From the NCBI GenBank assembly GCA_017504265.1, contig JAFVRN010000038.1, positions 62,001 through 126,000 of the forward strand: a stretch of 64,000 bases of DNA, read 5' to 3'. How positions within the stretch are numbered: the stretch's first letter is position 1; the number at the start of each line of letters is the position of its first letter. The position numbers were made by a program, and so were the translations under genes. Origin of the DNA: Alistipes sp. (lineage in GTDB: Bacteria; Bacteroidota; Bacteroidia; Bacteroidales; Rikenellaceae). Below, piece after piece: positions 8,101 to 15,093 of the stretch. The notes beneath the pieces were generated by a model. It had not been told where the DNA came from. It saw nothing but the letters and a program-made list of their open reading frames with translations, and ran no database searches.

Positions 8101-8937
8101 ACAAACAACACCATGAGTAAGTTTGTGCAGTATGATTCTGCATATGGCTCATATGGTTGCTATGCATCAAGCAAGGGAAGCCTTCCTACCCTATATGAGT
8201 TAGTAGAGGTTGATAATACTCCTATGATTCTTGATCTTTCAACATCTAAACTTTCATTCTCAAGCGCTGCAGAGAGCAAGACAATCACTGTAACTACCTA
8301 TGGTGTAGCTACTCTCACTGTAAACGAGAACGCTGATTGGGTATCAACAAGCATAGCTGATAATGTTGTAACAGTAACCGTAGAGGCAAACGCAGGTGAG
8401 GGTCGTGAGGCAACACTTACCATCTCTTACGGTGAGGATAGCAAGGAGGTTACTATTGCACAGGCTGAGTATGTAGAGGAGGGAACAACTGTAACATACA
8501 CAGATACTCTTACATCTGACATGTTTACAGCAACTTCAACGACATACACTGAGTTTAGCAACGTAGCTGGTAATAATGGTGCTGTATATGCTGGTAAGTC
8601 ATCTAAATCACAGAATGGTGGCTACATTCAGCTTCGCTCAAGCAAGTCAGAAGATGGTATTGTAACAACAGCTTCTGGTGGTAAGGTTAAGAAAGTTGTT
8701 GTTGAGTGGGATGACGCGAACACAACTGATGGTCGCACCTTGGATGTATACGTAAGCAATACAGCATACACATCAGCTACAGAACTATACGGCACTGTAG
8801 TCGGAGAGAAGGTTGGTGGTATCGTTAAAGGCACTTCAACTGAGTTGGTAATTGATGGTGATTACAATTATGTTGGTTTGCGTTCTAACAATGGCGCAAT
8901 GTATATTAAGTCAATCACTATTACTTACGAGAAGTAA
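5107..8937 (+). CDS. 1276-residue multidomain surface lipoprotein (DUF6562-like, duplicated Fn3-like, carbohydrate-binding-like and BACON domains)
   Basis: A lipoprotein signal peptide ends at Cys17 (LAMVACQKDG). Visible segments: about 20-335, a fimbrillin/DUF6562-like region (AKYDLRYILEVYDENDNG, LVPNRKYKFVVWADF); about 497-578 and 794-877, two near-identical Fn3-like repeats (GNVVTLTW, SYSITVGTEMPVFVE, YTFNVVAVPADEEK); about 582-680, a segment resembling starch-binding module 26 (VYAYIWANEGETLGIEYVEW); about 683-790, a second possible carbohydrate-binding segment; about 885-1035, unknown; about 1040-1118, a BACON-like domain (ADWVSTSIADNVVTVTVEAN); about 1125-1276, a C-terminal beta domain ending MYIKSITITYEK. 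No catalytic domain is evident, so the likely role is binding polysaccharide or mucin glycans, or structure (inference). Codon use is heavily biased (GAG, AAG, GCT, CGT), suggesting abundance. Monocistronic. Confidence 0.8.
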   Translation: MKKLFTILALALAMVACQKDGDVNVTNGDLATVTLNLNAPALDVTRADENGEDDSVNGKESAYGAIDYADAAFWAKYDLRYILEVYDENDNGTGTNIAAARQYKYVDEYEQTTFEVKLVPNRKYKFVVWADFVKEDNRTDDLYYNTTDLRQISIITTAEGFNAMNEARDAYFITQNLEIKKDVDQTLVLKRPLAKLRVVTKDKQHWAKYSTPAQVVVKYYDSALSNVFNAVNGNIDATNSPLQQLTYDVTYATAASQYNETTDNKTLFADYLFAIPGAHIPVHFTMDVLESDGRLIRSNDFNTEIPIERNHLTTIYGDILTTATDIKVGINDNFDKEKPIDYDEDEWSNDNANQTTTLTPEGTVNGKTDVAYDNNGGYTITSAEGIDVTIAASTLKNGQLAAGVYNYGTDFTVADFQYTIPAAGTAAVKLEANTVTAKVTGGTMEVLVSTDGTQTINLDLDIEYAATEGAKPEQAKVEYTMESTFVFEEIELEALVTPVVEAAVDGNVVTLTWTAIENAGSYSITVGTEMPVFVEGTTYAFTGEYATTYTFNVVAVPADEEKYLPSAACEVEATTAEKPAEAEAYKLYFENVAEWAKVYAYIWANEGETLGIEYVEWPGRELTETEELNGKTYYVFQLPAEATGKTLNVVFNDGAGTQTGDLGGVVVGNLFCNNYVEPVEPSDVVLYLQPNANWNVDGARFAAYFFGNGETWVDMTLVEGETNIYAVTVPAGFENVIFCRMNPSTPENNWNDDTRWNQTSDLVIPTDGTNLYTVAEGAWSKGDGAWSTYTTALATPVVEAAVEGNVVTLTWEAVANAASYSITVGTEMPVFVEETTYVFTGEYETEYTFNVVAVPADEEKFTASEAGVATATTEAAPVVEPEVLAELDANAYYIFKQATEMKGGKWYAIVYENKAATGLTANYGYLKVTEAASRANGISLPATCAYGFLTTDGGYTIQQFDNKYVYQTGSYDSFNVNATLPTDGGVWSVAVNGNEYTITNNTMSKFVQYDSAYGSYGCYASSKGSLPTLYELVEVDNTPMILDLSTSKLSFSSAAESKTITVTTYGVATLTVNENADWVSTSIADNVVTVTVEANAGEGREATLTISYGEDSKEVTIAQAEYVEEGTTVTYTDTLTSDMFTATSTTYTEFSNVAGNNGAVYAGKSSKSQNGGYIQLRSSKSEDGIVTTASGGKVKKVVVEWDDANTTDGRTLDVYVSNTAYTSATELYGTVVGEKVGGIVKGTSTELVIDGDYNYVGLRSNNGAMYIKSITITYEK
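6594..6794 (+). repeat. Internal direct repeat, copy A (Fn3-like domain)
   Basis: About 200 bases nearly identical in DNA to 7488-7688, offset by exactly 894 bases (298 codons) and in frame. Both begin with AACTCCAGTTGTTGAGGCTG and end with GACGAGGAGAAGT. The high nucleotide identity implies recent duplication or ongoing gene conversion. Confidence 0.9.
7488..7688 (+). repeat. Internal direct repeat, copy B (Fn3-like domain)
   Basis: Second copy of the segment at 6594-6794, in the same frame. Recombination between the copies would delete 298 residues, including the two carbohydrate-binding-like segments, without a frameshift. Confidence 0.9.
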
Positions 8938-8960
8938 TTCTTTCTAACACATTTTCTAAG

Positions 8961-8991
8961 GCACTCGCTTCGGCGAGTGCTTTTTTTTTTT
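8961..8991 (+). terminator. Strong terminator after the surface lipoprotein, followed by a poly-G tract
   Basis: The stem GCACTCGC / GCGAGTGC with a TTCG tetraloop (8961-8980) is followed by eleven T (8981-8991), a textbook intrinsic terminator. Ten G follow directly (8992-9001), an unusual homopolymer junction. Confidence 0.95.
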
Positions 8992-9008
8992 GGGGGGGGG
9001 GTAGTTTA

Positions 9009-9297
9009 AGAGTAGCTCGCTGCTACGCAGCTAAAGAGTTGGGCGCAAGCGGAGCTTGCTAAAGAGTTGGACGAGAGCGTTGCTCTCTAAAGGGTAGTGC
9101 GCCCGCCAAAGCGGGCTAAAGAGTAGAGCGCAGCAGAGCTGCTAAAGAGTAGTGCGCTCGCCGCTGGCGAGCTAAAGGGAAAAATTCAACACCCTTTAGC
9201 ACCGTTAGGTGCGACAACCCTTTCTACTACCCTTTAGCACCGCAGGTGCGAGCAACCCTTTAACTACCCTTTTAACTACCCTTTCGACTACCCCACA
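9009..9297. repeat. Left hairpin array flanking the four-helix-bundle gene
   Basis: Six units in one orientation repeat every 26-29 bases. Each has a linker of the form TAAAGRGTNGNGCG and a short GC stem-loop whose sequence varies but keeps pairing: GCTGC/GCAGC (9019), GCAAGC/GCTTGC (9045), GAGAGC/GCTCTC (9073), GCCCGC/GCGGGC (9101), GCAGC/GCTGC (9130), GCTCGC/GCGAGC (9156). After an A-rich turn (about 9178-9190), units appear in reverse orientation, linkers reading CTACCCTTTAG with stems GCACC/GGTGC at 9199 and 9237. The whole array is thus an imperfect inverted structure. It is closely related to the array at 9911-10205. Confidence 0.9.
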
Positions 9298-9314
9298 ATC
9301 AATTTACCACACGG

Positions 9315-9346
9315 CTTGCAACATTCGAATAATTTCACTATTTTTG
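9315..9346 (+). promoter_or_regulatory. Promoter of the four-helix-bundle gene
   Basis: The -7 element TATTTTTG (9339-9346) lies 20 bases after CTTG (9315-9318). Transcription would start near 9353, only about 10 bases before the ATG at 9364. This argues against using the in-frame TTG at 9316 as the start. Confidence 0.65.
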
Positions 9347-9363
9347 TGAAAATAAGACTCTCT

Positions 9364-9915
9364 ATGGATCAGCGGCTAATTCCCCGAAACTCAAACTACA
9401 AAAACCTACTCTGCTACAAAAAATCTATGGTCGTATATGACCTAACATATCTATTTTGTAGCAGGTATATCGACCCTAAAGATCGTACGCACGACCAGAT
9501 GGTGCAGGCTGCACGCTCAGGAAAGCAAAATATCGTGGAGGGGTGCATAGACATGGCTACATCAACAGCCTCGGGACTAATGCTACTAAACGTAGCACGA
9601 GGAAGCCTTGGAGAGCTTCTTGAAGATTACAAAGACTATATCAGGGTACATGGAGGAGAGGTGTGGAGCGTATCATCCAAGGAGTTCAAAGCGATGCAGC
9701 GCGTGGGAAGACAACACCCAGATTCTCAATATTTTATCGACATAGCACAATCTCGCAACGACATCACTGTGGCAAATATGGTAATAGTGCTAATAAAACA
9801 GTGTGACTACCTACTATACAACCTTATTGAGGCACTGACAAAGAAGTTTACGTCGGAGGGTGGTTTTAAGGAGCGGATGTATCACGCAAGGGTTGAAACG
9901 AGAGGCAAAAAGTAG
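9364..9915 (+). CDS. Four-helix-bundle suffix-domain protein (23S rRNA intervening-sequence-protein/Avd-like superfamily)
   Basis: The 183-residue protein matches the family known as four helix bundle suffix-domain proteins: an opening like LIPRNSNYKNLLCYKKSMVV, then YDLTYLFC, the hallmark RTHDQMVQAARSGKQNIVEG, ARGSLGELLEDYKDYIR, and a suffix ending FTSEGGFKERMYHARVETR. Related four-helix bundles include proteins encoded in 23S rRNA intervening sequences and the Avd accessory protein of diversity-generating retroelements, which bind nucleic acid; the role of the suffix family is unknown. ATG at 9364 is preferred over TTG at 9316, which falls in the -33 element. The stop codon lies in the first repeat unit of the right array (AAAAAGTAGAGCGC), so gene and repeat are fused at the 3' end. 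No other gene is in the unit. Confidence 0.9.
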   Translation: MDQRLIPRNSNYKNLLCYKKSMVVYDLTYLFCSRYIDPKDRTHDQMVQAARSGKQNIVEGCIDMATSTASGLMLLNVARGSLGELLEDYKDYIRVHGGEVWSVSSKEFKAMQRVGRQHPDSQYFIDIAQSRNDITVANMVIVLIKQCDYLLYNLIEALTKKFTSEGGFKERMYHARVETRGKK

Positions 9916-10205
9916 AGCGCCCGCAGAAGCGAGCTAAAGGGTAGGGCGCAAGCGAAGCTTGCTAAAGGGTAGGGCGCCCGCCAAAGCGGGCTAAAGAGTA
10001 GAGCGCAGCAGAGCTGCTAAAGAGTAGGGCGCAAGCGGAGCTTGCTAAAGAGTAGAGCGCTCGCCGCTGGCGAGCTAAAGGGAAAAACAAAAAAACTCCC
10101 TTTAGCACCGTTAGGTGCGACAACCCTTTCTACTACCCTTTAGCACCGCAGGTGCGAGCAACCCTTTTAACTACCCTTTCAGCTTCAGCTGTCACCGCAA
10201 GGTGA
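9911..10205. repeat. Right hairpin array flanking the four-helix-bundle gene
   Basis: Same architecture as the left array: forward units with stems GCCCGC/GCGAGC (9919, one mismatch), GCAAGC/GCTTGC (9948), GCCCGC/GCGGGC (9976), GCAGC/GCTGC (10005), GCAAGC/GCTTGC (10031) and GCTCGC/GCGAGC (10059); an A-rich turn (about 10080-10096); then reversed units GCACC/GGTGC (10105, 10143) and a looser TCACC/GGTGA (10192). Compared with the left array, an extra GCAAGC unit sits between the GCAGC and GCTCGC units, so whole modules have been gained or lost. The last forward unit and the first two reversed units are nearly identical in both arrays. Confidence 0.9.
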
Positions 10206-10266
10206 AGATACTGCCCCCTTTCTGCAATAATTTCACAACATTGTTCGTTTATTCAAAAATTATGTG

Positions 10267-10274
10267 TAACTTTG
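10267..10274 (+). promoter_or_regulatory. Probable -7 element of the bamD operon
   Basis: TAACTTTG matches TANNTTTG and lies 40 bases before the bamD ATG. No clear TTTG is found at the right distance upstream, so the -33 part is weak. Confidence 0.5.
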
Positions 10275-10314
10275 TGCGCTTATACACATAAGCGCAAGAA
10301 ACGAACAACAAAGG

Positions 10315-11139
10315 ATGAAGCATCGTATAGGATACATAGCAACGGTGATAGTGGCAACACTCGCAATAGCATCGTGCAGCGTAGTGAACCAGGCGATAAA
10401 GTCGGGAGATCCGCAGTACGCCTACGAACAAGCATTGATGCTATATGAGCAGGGCAAGTGGGATCAGGCATCTAACCTGTTTGAGGCTTGCAGACACATT
10501 TACTTAGGGTCGCCACGCGAGGACTCGCTATCGTTCTACAATGCACGTTGCAAGTTCAAAGAACACTCGTGGGATGAGGCTGCAACACTCCTGGACGACT
10601 ATCGCCGTAAGTTCGGGCGCAGCACATTCATAGAGGATGCCGAGGGTATGTATGCCTTATGTCACTACTATATGTCGCCACCACCCGAGCGCGACCAGAC
10701 GATAACAACGCAGGCGATAATCGCCATAACGGAGTTTATGTCGCGCTATCCCGAATCGGAAAACTATGAACAGTTTCAGCAGATGCTCGACGAGCTGACA
10801 GCACGACTGATGGAGAAGACATATCTCAACGCATATACATACTACAAGATAGGTAGGTACAAGTCGGCAATAGTAGCGTTCAAGAATGCCATGAAGCGTT
10901 ATCCCGAGTCGCCGAAATATGAGGAGATGATGTACTACACGACAGTTTCGGCATACAAGCTCGCAGAGAACTCGGTAGAGGCGAAGCAGGTGGACAGATA
11001 CCTCGCAATGCTCGACCACTACTACTCGTTCCTGGCAGAGTATCCCGAGTCGAAGCACCTCAAAGAGTTGGAGCGAATGGCAAAGGAGTCGCGTAACTTC
11101 ATAGACAAGAACCGCACAACACAGGATGCAACACGATAA
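10315..11139 (+). CDS. bamD: Outer membrane protein assembly factor BamD
   Basis: BamD is an essential outer-membrane lipoprotein of the BAM complex that folds beta-barrels. The 274-residue protein has a lipobox at Cys21 (LAIASC) followed by tetratricopeptide-like helices: YEQALMLYEQGKWDQASNLF, FYNARCKFKEHSWDEAATLL, and a YYKIGRYKSAIVAFKNAMKR unit with the typical YPES turns. Length fits BamD. It leads the operon bamD-rpoZ-coaBC-recN, an order conserved in Bacteroidales, which supports the call. Confidence 0.93.
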   Translation: MKHRIGYIATVIVATLAIASCSVVNQAIKSGDPQYAYEQALMLYEQGKWDQASNLFEACRHIYLGSPREDSLSFYNARCKFKEHSWDEAATLLDDYRRKFGRSTFIEDAEGMYALCHYYMSPPPERDQTITTQAIIAITEFMSRYPESENYEQFQQMLDELTARLMEKTYLNAYTYYKIGRYKSAIVAFKNAMKRYPESPKYEEMMYYTTVSAYKLAENSVEAKQVDRYLAMLDHYYSFLAEYPESKHLKELERMAKESRNFIDKNRTTQDATR

Positions 11140-11168
11140 AAGAGAGTAACGAACAAAAATATAGAACA

Positions 11169-11489
11169 ATGGAGATTAAGAAAAACATTCCCGGAAACAC
11201 TATCACCCGAAAGCTCGTTGATATAGACACACCAACAGGCAATGTCTACGAGAGCATCAACATCATCGCTCGTCGTGCCAACCAGATTGCTACGGAGTTG
11301 AAGACAGAGCTAAACCGTAAGCTCGCAGACTTCTCGGCACCAAGCGACAACTCGGTAGAGGAGACTTTCGAGAACCGCGAGCAGATAGAGATTTCGAGAT
11401 TCTACGAGCGTCTGCCTAAGCCCGCAATTATCGCTACCGAAGAGTTCCTCGATGGCGAGATATATTACCGCCACGGCGCAGAAAAGTAG
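11169..11489 (+). CDS. rpoZ: RNA polymerase omega subunit (Bacteroidota type)
   Basis: Omega helps fold and assemble the beta' subunit. The 106-residue protein contains the omega core GNVYESINIIARRANQIATE with a C-terminal extension FYERLPKPAIIATEEFLDGE found in the Bacteroidota form. It lies between bamD and coaBC, where the Bacteroidota omega gene usually sits. It ends 4 bases before coaBC. Confidence 0.88.
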   Translation: MEIKKNIPGNTITRKLVDIDTPTGNVYESINIIARRANQIATELKTELNRKLADFSAPSDNSVEETFENREQIEISRFYERLPKPAIIATEEFLDGEIYYRHGAEK

Positions 11490-11493
11490 TAGT

Positions 11494-12690
11494 ATGCTAC
11501 AAGGTAAACACATCATACTCGGCATAACAGGCAGCATAGCAGCTTACAAAGCAGCTATGCTGTGCCGTCTTTTGGTACGTGAGGGTGCTGAGGTGAGGGT
11601 GATAATGACACCTCTTGCCAAGCAGTTTATAACACCGCTGACAATGGCGACGCTATCGAAGCATCCTATACTCGTTGAGTTCTTCAACCCCGAAAACGGA
11701 GAGTGGAACTCACACGTATCGCTCGGAGAGTGGGCTGACCTGATGCTGATAGCTCCCGCCACAGCAAACACCCTCGCAAAGATGGTGACAGGCATAGCCG
11801 ACAACCTACTGCTCACAACATACCTCTCGGCACGCTCGAAGGTGGCAGTAGCACCGGCAATGGACTTGGATATGTATGCACACGTGACAACACAGCAGAA
11901 CATAGCGACATTGGCTGAACGTGGCGTAGCTATAATAGAGCCTGAGGCAGGTGAATTGGCGAGTGGACTTATAGGCAAAGGTCGCATGGCCGAGCCAGAA
12001 GAGATTGTAGAGCAGATAAAAAAGATATTTGCCGCAGAAAGGAAGGCATCACTAGCGGGAAAACGCTACATAGTGACTGCCGGAGCTACGATAGAGCCGA
12101 TAGACCCGGTACGTTACATCACAAACCACTCGACAGGAAAGATGGGTTACGCCATAGCCGAGGAGTTGGCGATGCGTGGTGCCGATGTGGTGCTGATAAG
12201 CGGTCGTACTGCGCTACCTACACCCAAAGGTGTGCAGCGCGTAGATGTAACAACGGCCGAGGATATGTATCGCGCAACTGTGGCAGAGTGGCAACAGGCA
12301 GATGGTGCTGTGATGTGTGCAGCGGTGGCCGACTACACGCCAAAATGCGTTGCCGACAAGAAGCTTAAAAAGTCGGACGACGATATGTGCATAGAGCTGG
12401 TGCGCACAAAGGATATAGCACATCAGTTAGGAGCGACGAAGGGCAAACGTATACTCGTAGGCTTCGCGTTGGAGACAGATAACGAGGAGAGTAATGCCGA
12501 GGGTAAGCTACAACGCAAGAACCTCGACTTCGTGGTACTCAACTCGTTGCGTGATGCCGGAGCAGGTTTTGGCGGCGACACAAACAAGGTAACACTCATC
12601 GACAGCAATGGACGCAAGGAGCATCCGCTAATGTCGAAGAGAGAGGTAGCAGCACTCATTGTAGATAAAATCGAGCAGCAGAAGAGATAG
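11494..12690 (+). CDS. coaBC: Bifunctional phosphopantothenoylcysteine decarboxylase / phosphopantothenate-cysteine ligase
   Basis: The 398-residue protein catalyses two consecutive steps of coenzyme A synthesis. The N-terminal flavin-dependent CoaC half shows LGITGSIAAYKAAMLCR, the active-site histidine region SHVSLGEWAD and the APAMDLDMY loop. The C-terminal CTP-dependent CoaB half shows TAGATIEPIDPVRYITNHST and KMGYAIAEELAMRGADV. The chosen ATG (MLQGKHIILG) follows the rpoZ stop by 4 bases; an earlier in-frame ATG at 11452 would overlap rpoZ and adds 14 residues unlike the family. Confidence 0.95.
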   Translation: MLQGKHIILGITGSIAAYKAAMLCRLLVREGAEVRVIMTPLAKQFITPLTMATLSKHPILVEFFNPENGEWNSHVSLGEWADLMLIAPATANTLAKMVTGIADNLLLTTYLSARSKVAVAPAMDLDMYAHVTTQQNIATLAERGVAIIEPEAGELASGLIGKGRMAEPEEIVEQIKKIFAAERKASLAGKRYIVTAGATIEPIDPVRYITNHSTGKMGYAIAEELAMRGADVVLISGRTALPTPKGVQRVDVTTAEDMYRATVAEWQQADGAVMCAAVADYTPKCVADKKLKKSDDDMCIELVRTKDIAHQLGATKGKRILVGFALETDNEESNAEGKLQRKNLDFVVLNSLRDAGAGFGGDTNKVTLIDSNGRKEHPLMSKREVAALIVDKIEQQKR

Positions 12691-12692
12691 TT

Positions 12693-14333
12693 ATGCTTAA
12701 AGGACTTGCCATAGAGAATTATGCGCTGATAGAGTCGTTGCGTGTCGAGTGGGACGAGCATCTGAACATCATAACAGGTGAGACAGGTGCGGGTAAGTCG
12801 ATATTACTCGGGGCACTCGGACTATTGTTGGGTGCAAAGAACGAAGGACAAGCCCTCAAAGAGAGTAGCCGCAACTGCGTAGTAGAGGCCTCATTCGACA
12901 TCGACGGACTGGGACTCGAAGCACTGTTCGAGGAGAATGACATCGACTACGAACCTCAGATAGAGGTGCGACGTATAATAACTCCTGCGGGCAAGAGCCG
13001 TGCATTTATTGGCGATATGCCGGTACAGCTATCCGTGTTAAGAGAGTTAGGTGCGCATCTGGTGGATATACACTCGCAGCATCAAAATATGATACTGCAA
13101 AGCGAGGAGTTTCGTATAAAGGCTCTCGACATACTTGCAGAAAACGGCACAACACTCACACAATACACCTCATCGCTTGCTGCGCTCAACACACTGCGCT
13201 CTCAATACCGAGAGCTGAAAGGTAGCTTGGAGGAGGCTCGCAAAGAGGAGGAGTGGCTACGATATACGGTCGAGGAGCTACGCGCCGCAAACCTCAAAGA
13301 TGGAGAAAAAAGCGAGGTGGAGCAACAGCTATCAGTAGCCGAAAGTGCCGACCGCATAAATGAGATACTCGTAGGCCTACGTAATGCGCTGGACAATGAG
13401 GAGATGGGAGCAATAGCCACCCTAACACGTTCACAACGAGAGTTAAATGCGTTGGATGGCAAGTATGCCGATGGCGTAACACTCGCAACACGCATACGTT
13501 CGGTGGTAGAAGAGCTCAAAGATATTAGCGCGACAGCCGCCGACGAGCAGGAACGCATAGAGTGTGATCCGGAAAAGCTGCAAAAACTTAGTGACAGGCT
13601 AAATACAATATACTCCCTCGAGATTAAGCACCGTGCAGAATCGTATGACGACCTGCTGGCAAAAAGAGAGGAGTACTCGCAGCGTTTGGCAACGATAGAT
13701 AACTCCGATGCCGAACTTAACGCCCTGCAAAGCAAGATGAATGAGTGTGAGGCAGAGTGTCGCGCAATAGCGGGCAGACTACACGATGCGAGAGCCGCAA
13801 TATGCAAAGATGTGGAGCGCAGGATGGTCGATATGCTTATAACACTCGGCATAGAGGATGCTCGTTTTTGTGTGGAGCTGAAAGAGCTCGACACGCTAAC
13901 CGCCACTGGCTATGACAGTGTGGCCTTCCTATTCTCGGCAAACAAGACATCAGCACCGGCACCTATCGAGCGTATAGCATCGGGAGGTGAGCTATCACGA
14001 GTGATGCTCGTTTTGAAGGTGATGTTGGCCGAGCATATGAAGCTGCCAACGATAATATTTGATGAGATAGACACCGGCGTTTCGGGGCGCATAGCAAGTG
14101 CCATGGGTGACATCATTGCTAAGCTATCAGCTCGTATCCAAGTGATAGACATCACCCACTTGCCGCAGGTTGCCGCAAAGCGTGGCGCACACTTTGTGGT
14201 ATTCAAAGAGCAGGGGCTAAGCAACATACGACGACTAACCGACAAAGAGCGTATAGACGAAATAGCAAAGATGCTATCGGGCAGTACGATAACCGATGCC
14301 GCACGCAAACAAGCAAAAATCCTCTTGGAATAA
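12693..14333 (+). CDS. recN: DNA repair protein RecN
   Basis: RecN is an SMC-like ATPase that acts at double-strand breaks. The 546-residue protein has Walker A GETGAGKS at 29-36, a long coiled coil through the middle (about 160-370), and the C-terminal signature SGGELSRVMLVLKVM with Walker B TIIFDEIDTGVSG. HLPQVAAKRGAHFVV completes the ATPase. The start is 2 bases after the coaBC stop. It ends the operon; its last codons form part of the downstream terminator stem. Confidence 0.96.
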   Translation: MLKGLAIENYALIESLRVEWDEHLNIITGETGAGKSILLGALGLLLGAKNEGQALKESSRNCVVEASFDIDGLGLEALFEENDIDYEPQIEVRRIITPAGKSRAFIGDMPVQLSVLRELGAHLVDIHSQHQNMILQSEEFRIKALDILAENGTTLTQYTSSLAALNTLRSQYRELKGSLEEARKEEEWLRYTVEELRAANLKDGEKSEVEQQLSVAESADRINEILVGLRNALDNEEMGAIATLTRSQRELNALDGKYADGVTLATRIRSVVEELKDISATAADEQERIECDPEKLQKLSDRLNTIYSLEIKHRAESYDDLLAKREEYSQRLATIDNSDAELNALQSKMNECEAECRAIAGRLHDARAAICKDVERRMVDMLITLGIEDARFCVELKELDTLTATGYDSVAFLFSANKTSAPAPIERIASGGELSRVMLVLKVMLAEHMKLPTIIFDEIDTGVSGRIASAMGDIIAKLSARIQVIDITHLPQVAAKRGAHFVVFKEQGLSNIRRLTDKERIDEIAKMLSGSTITDAARKQAKILLE

Positions 14334-14348
14334 GTTCCAAGAGGATTT
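14317..14348. terminator. Bidirectional terminator between recN and tsaB
   Basis: A perfect 14-bp stem (AAATCCTCTTGGAA / TTCCAAGAGGATTT) with a 4-base loop spans the recN stop codon. It is flanked by A-rich sequence on one side and T-rich on the other, so it can serve both convergent genes. Confidence 0.88.
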
Positions 14349-14366
14349 CTACTTATAGCAATACTC

Positions 14367-15083
14367 TTACAACAACCTCTTCTTGGATGGTATAACCATA
14401 AAGTCCTTAAGGTAGAATGGCTCGAAATAGGCGATATCCTCTACCCTACCATCATTGAAGGCCTGCTCTGCAAGACGTACAATACCGCGTGCCGAGGGCG
14501 AAACATTGATATAAATAGCATCAGAAAGCACTTCACAGCACTTCTTAGCACCGTTACCAAAGATTACAAAGCGATGCGCATCATCACAACGTCTATCGCT
14601 AAAACTACCCTCCTTAACAACCTCGGCACACACCTCCGACAGCGGCTCACCAAGAGTATTAAACACCTGAGCATATACCTCCATACGTCGTGCATCGACC
14701 ATAGGACATAGGTATGCTTGTGACCACTCGTAATCCTCCAAGTCGATGATACCCGCCTCGAAATCCTCACGAGCAACCTCGGTAAGAGCATCGAGCGACC
14801 CAATGGCAATAAGCGGTATATTAAGAGCATAGCACATACCCTTGGCAAAAGATACGCCTATACGCAAACCTGTATATGAGCCAGGCCCCTTGCCAACAGC
14901 AATAGCATCCAGCTCGTCTGGCTGGACACCTGTCTCACGAAGTAGCTCATCTACAAAGACCGCAACCTTCTTGGCATGGTCACGACCCTCATCACTCTCA
15001 CGTAATGCCATCAGCTCGCCATCTTTAGCCAGAGCCACGGAACATATATCAGTACCTGTTTCGATTGATAGTATTAATGCCAT
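14367..15083 (-). CDS. tsaB: tRNA threonylcarbamoyladenosine biosynthesis protein TsaB
   Basis: TsaB is the ASKHA-fold partner of TsaD and TsaE in making t6A37 of ANN-decoding tRNAs. The 238-residue product opens ILSIETGTDICSVAL and contains GKGPGSYTGLRIGVSFAKGM, the family signature. It follows smpB by 10 bases on the minus strand, so the two are probably co-transcribed. The downstream MtaB at 41959 acts on the t6A that this pathway makes. Confidence 0.94.
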   Translation of the reverse strand: MALILSIETGTDICSVALAKDGELMALRESDEGRDHAKKVAVFVDELLRETGVQPDELDAIAVGKGPGSYTGLRIGVSFAKGMCYALNIPLIAIGSLDALTEVAREDFEAGIIDLEDYEWSQAYLCPMVDARRMEVYAQVFNTLGEPLSEVCAEVVKEGSFSDRRCDDAHRFVIFGNGAKKCCEVLSDAIYINVSPSARGIVRLAEQAFNDGRVEDIAYFEPFYLKDFMVIPSKKRLL

Positions 15084-15093
15084 AATCTATATT

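Noticed and set aside
9316..9363. TTG at 9316 as start of the four-helix gene
   Set aside because: It falls in the -33 promoter element, and the 16 extra residues do not resemble the family, whose members begin close to the LIP motif.
9009..10205. The hairpin arrays as a CRISPR array
   Set aside because: Units are 26-29 bases in total with variable palindromes inside a short linker, there are no unique ~30-base spacers, orientation flips midway, and no cas gene is nearby.
13202..13906. 234-codon minus-strand frame inside recN
   Set aside because: It mirrors recN codon bias on the opposite strand, is serine/leucine-rich and matches no known protein.
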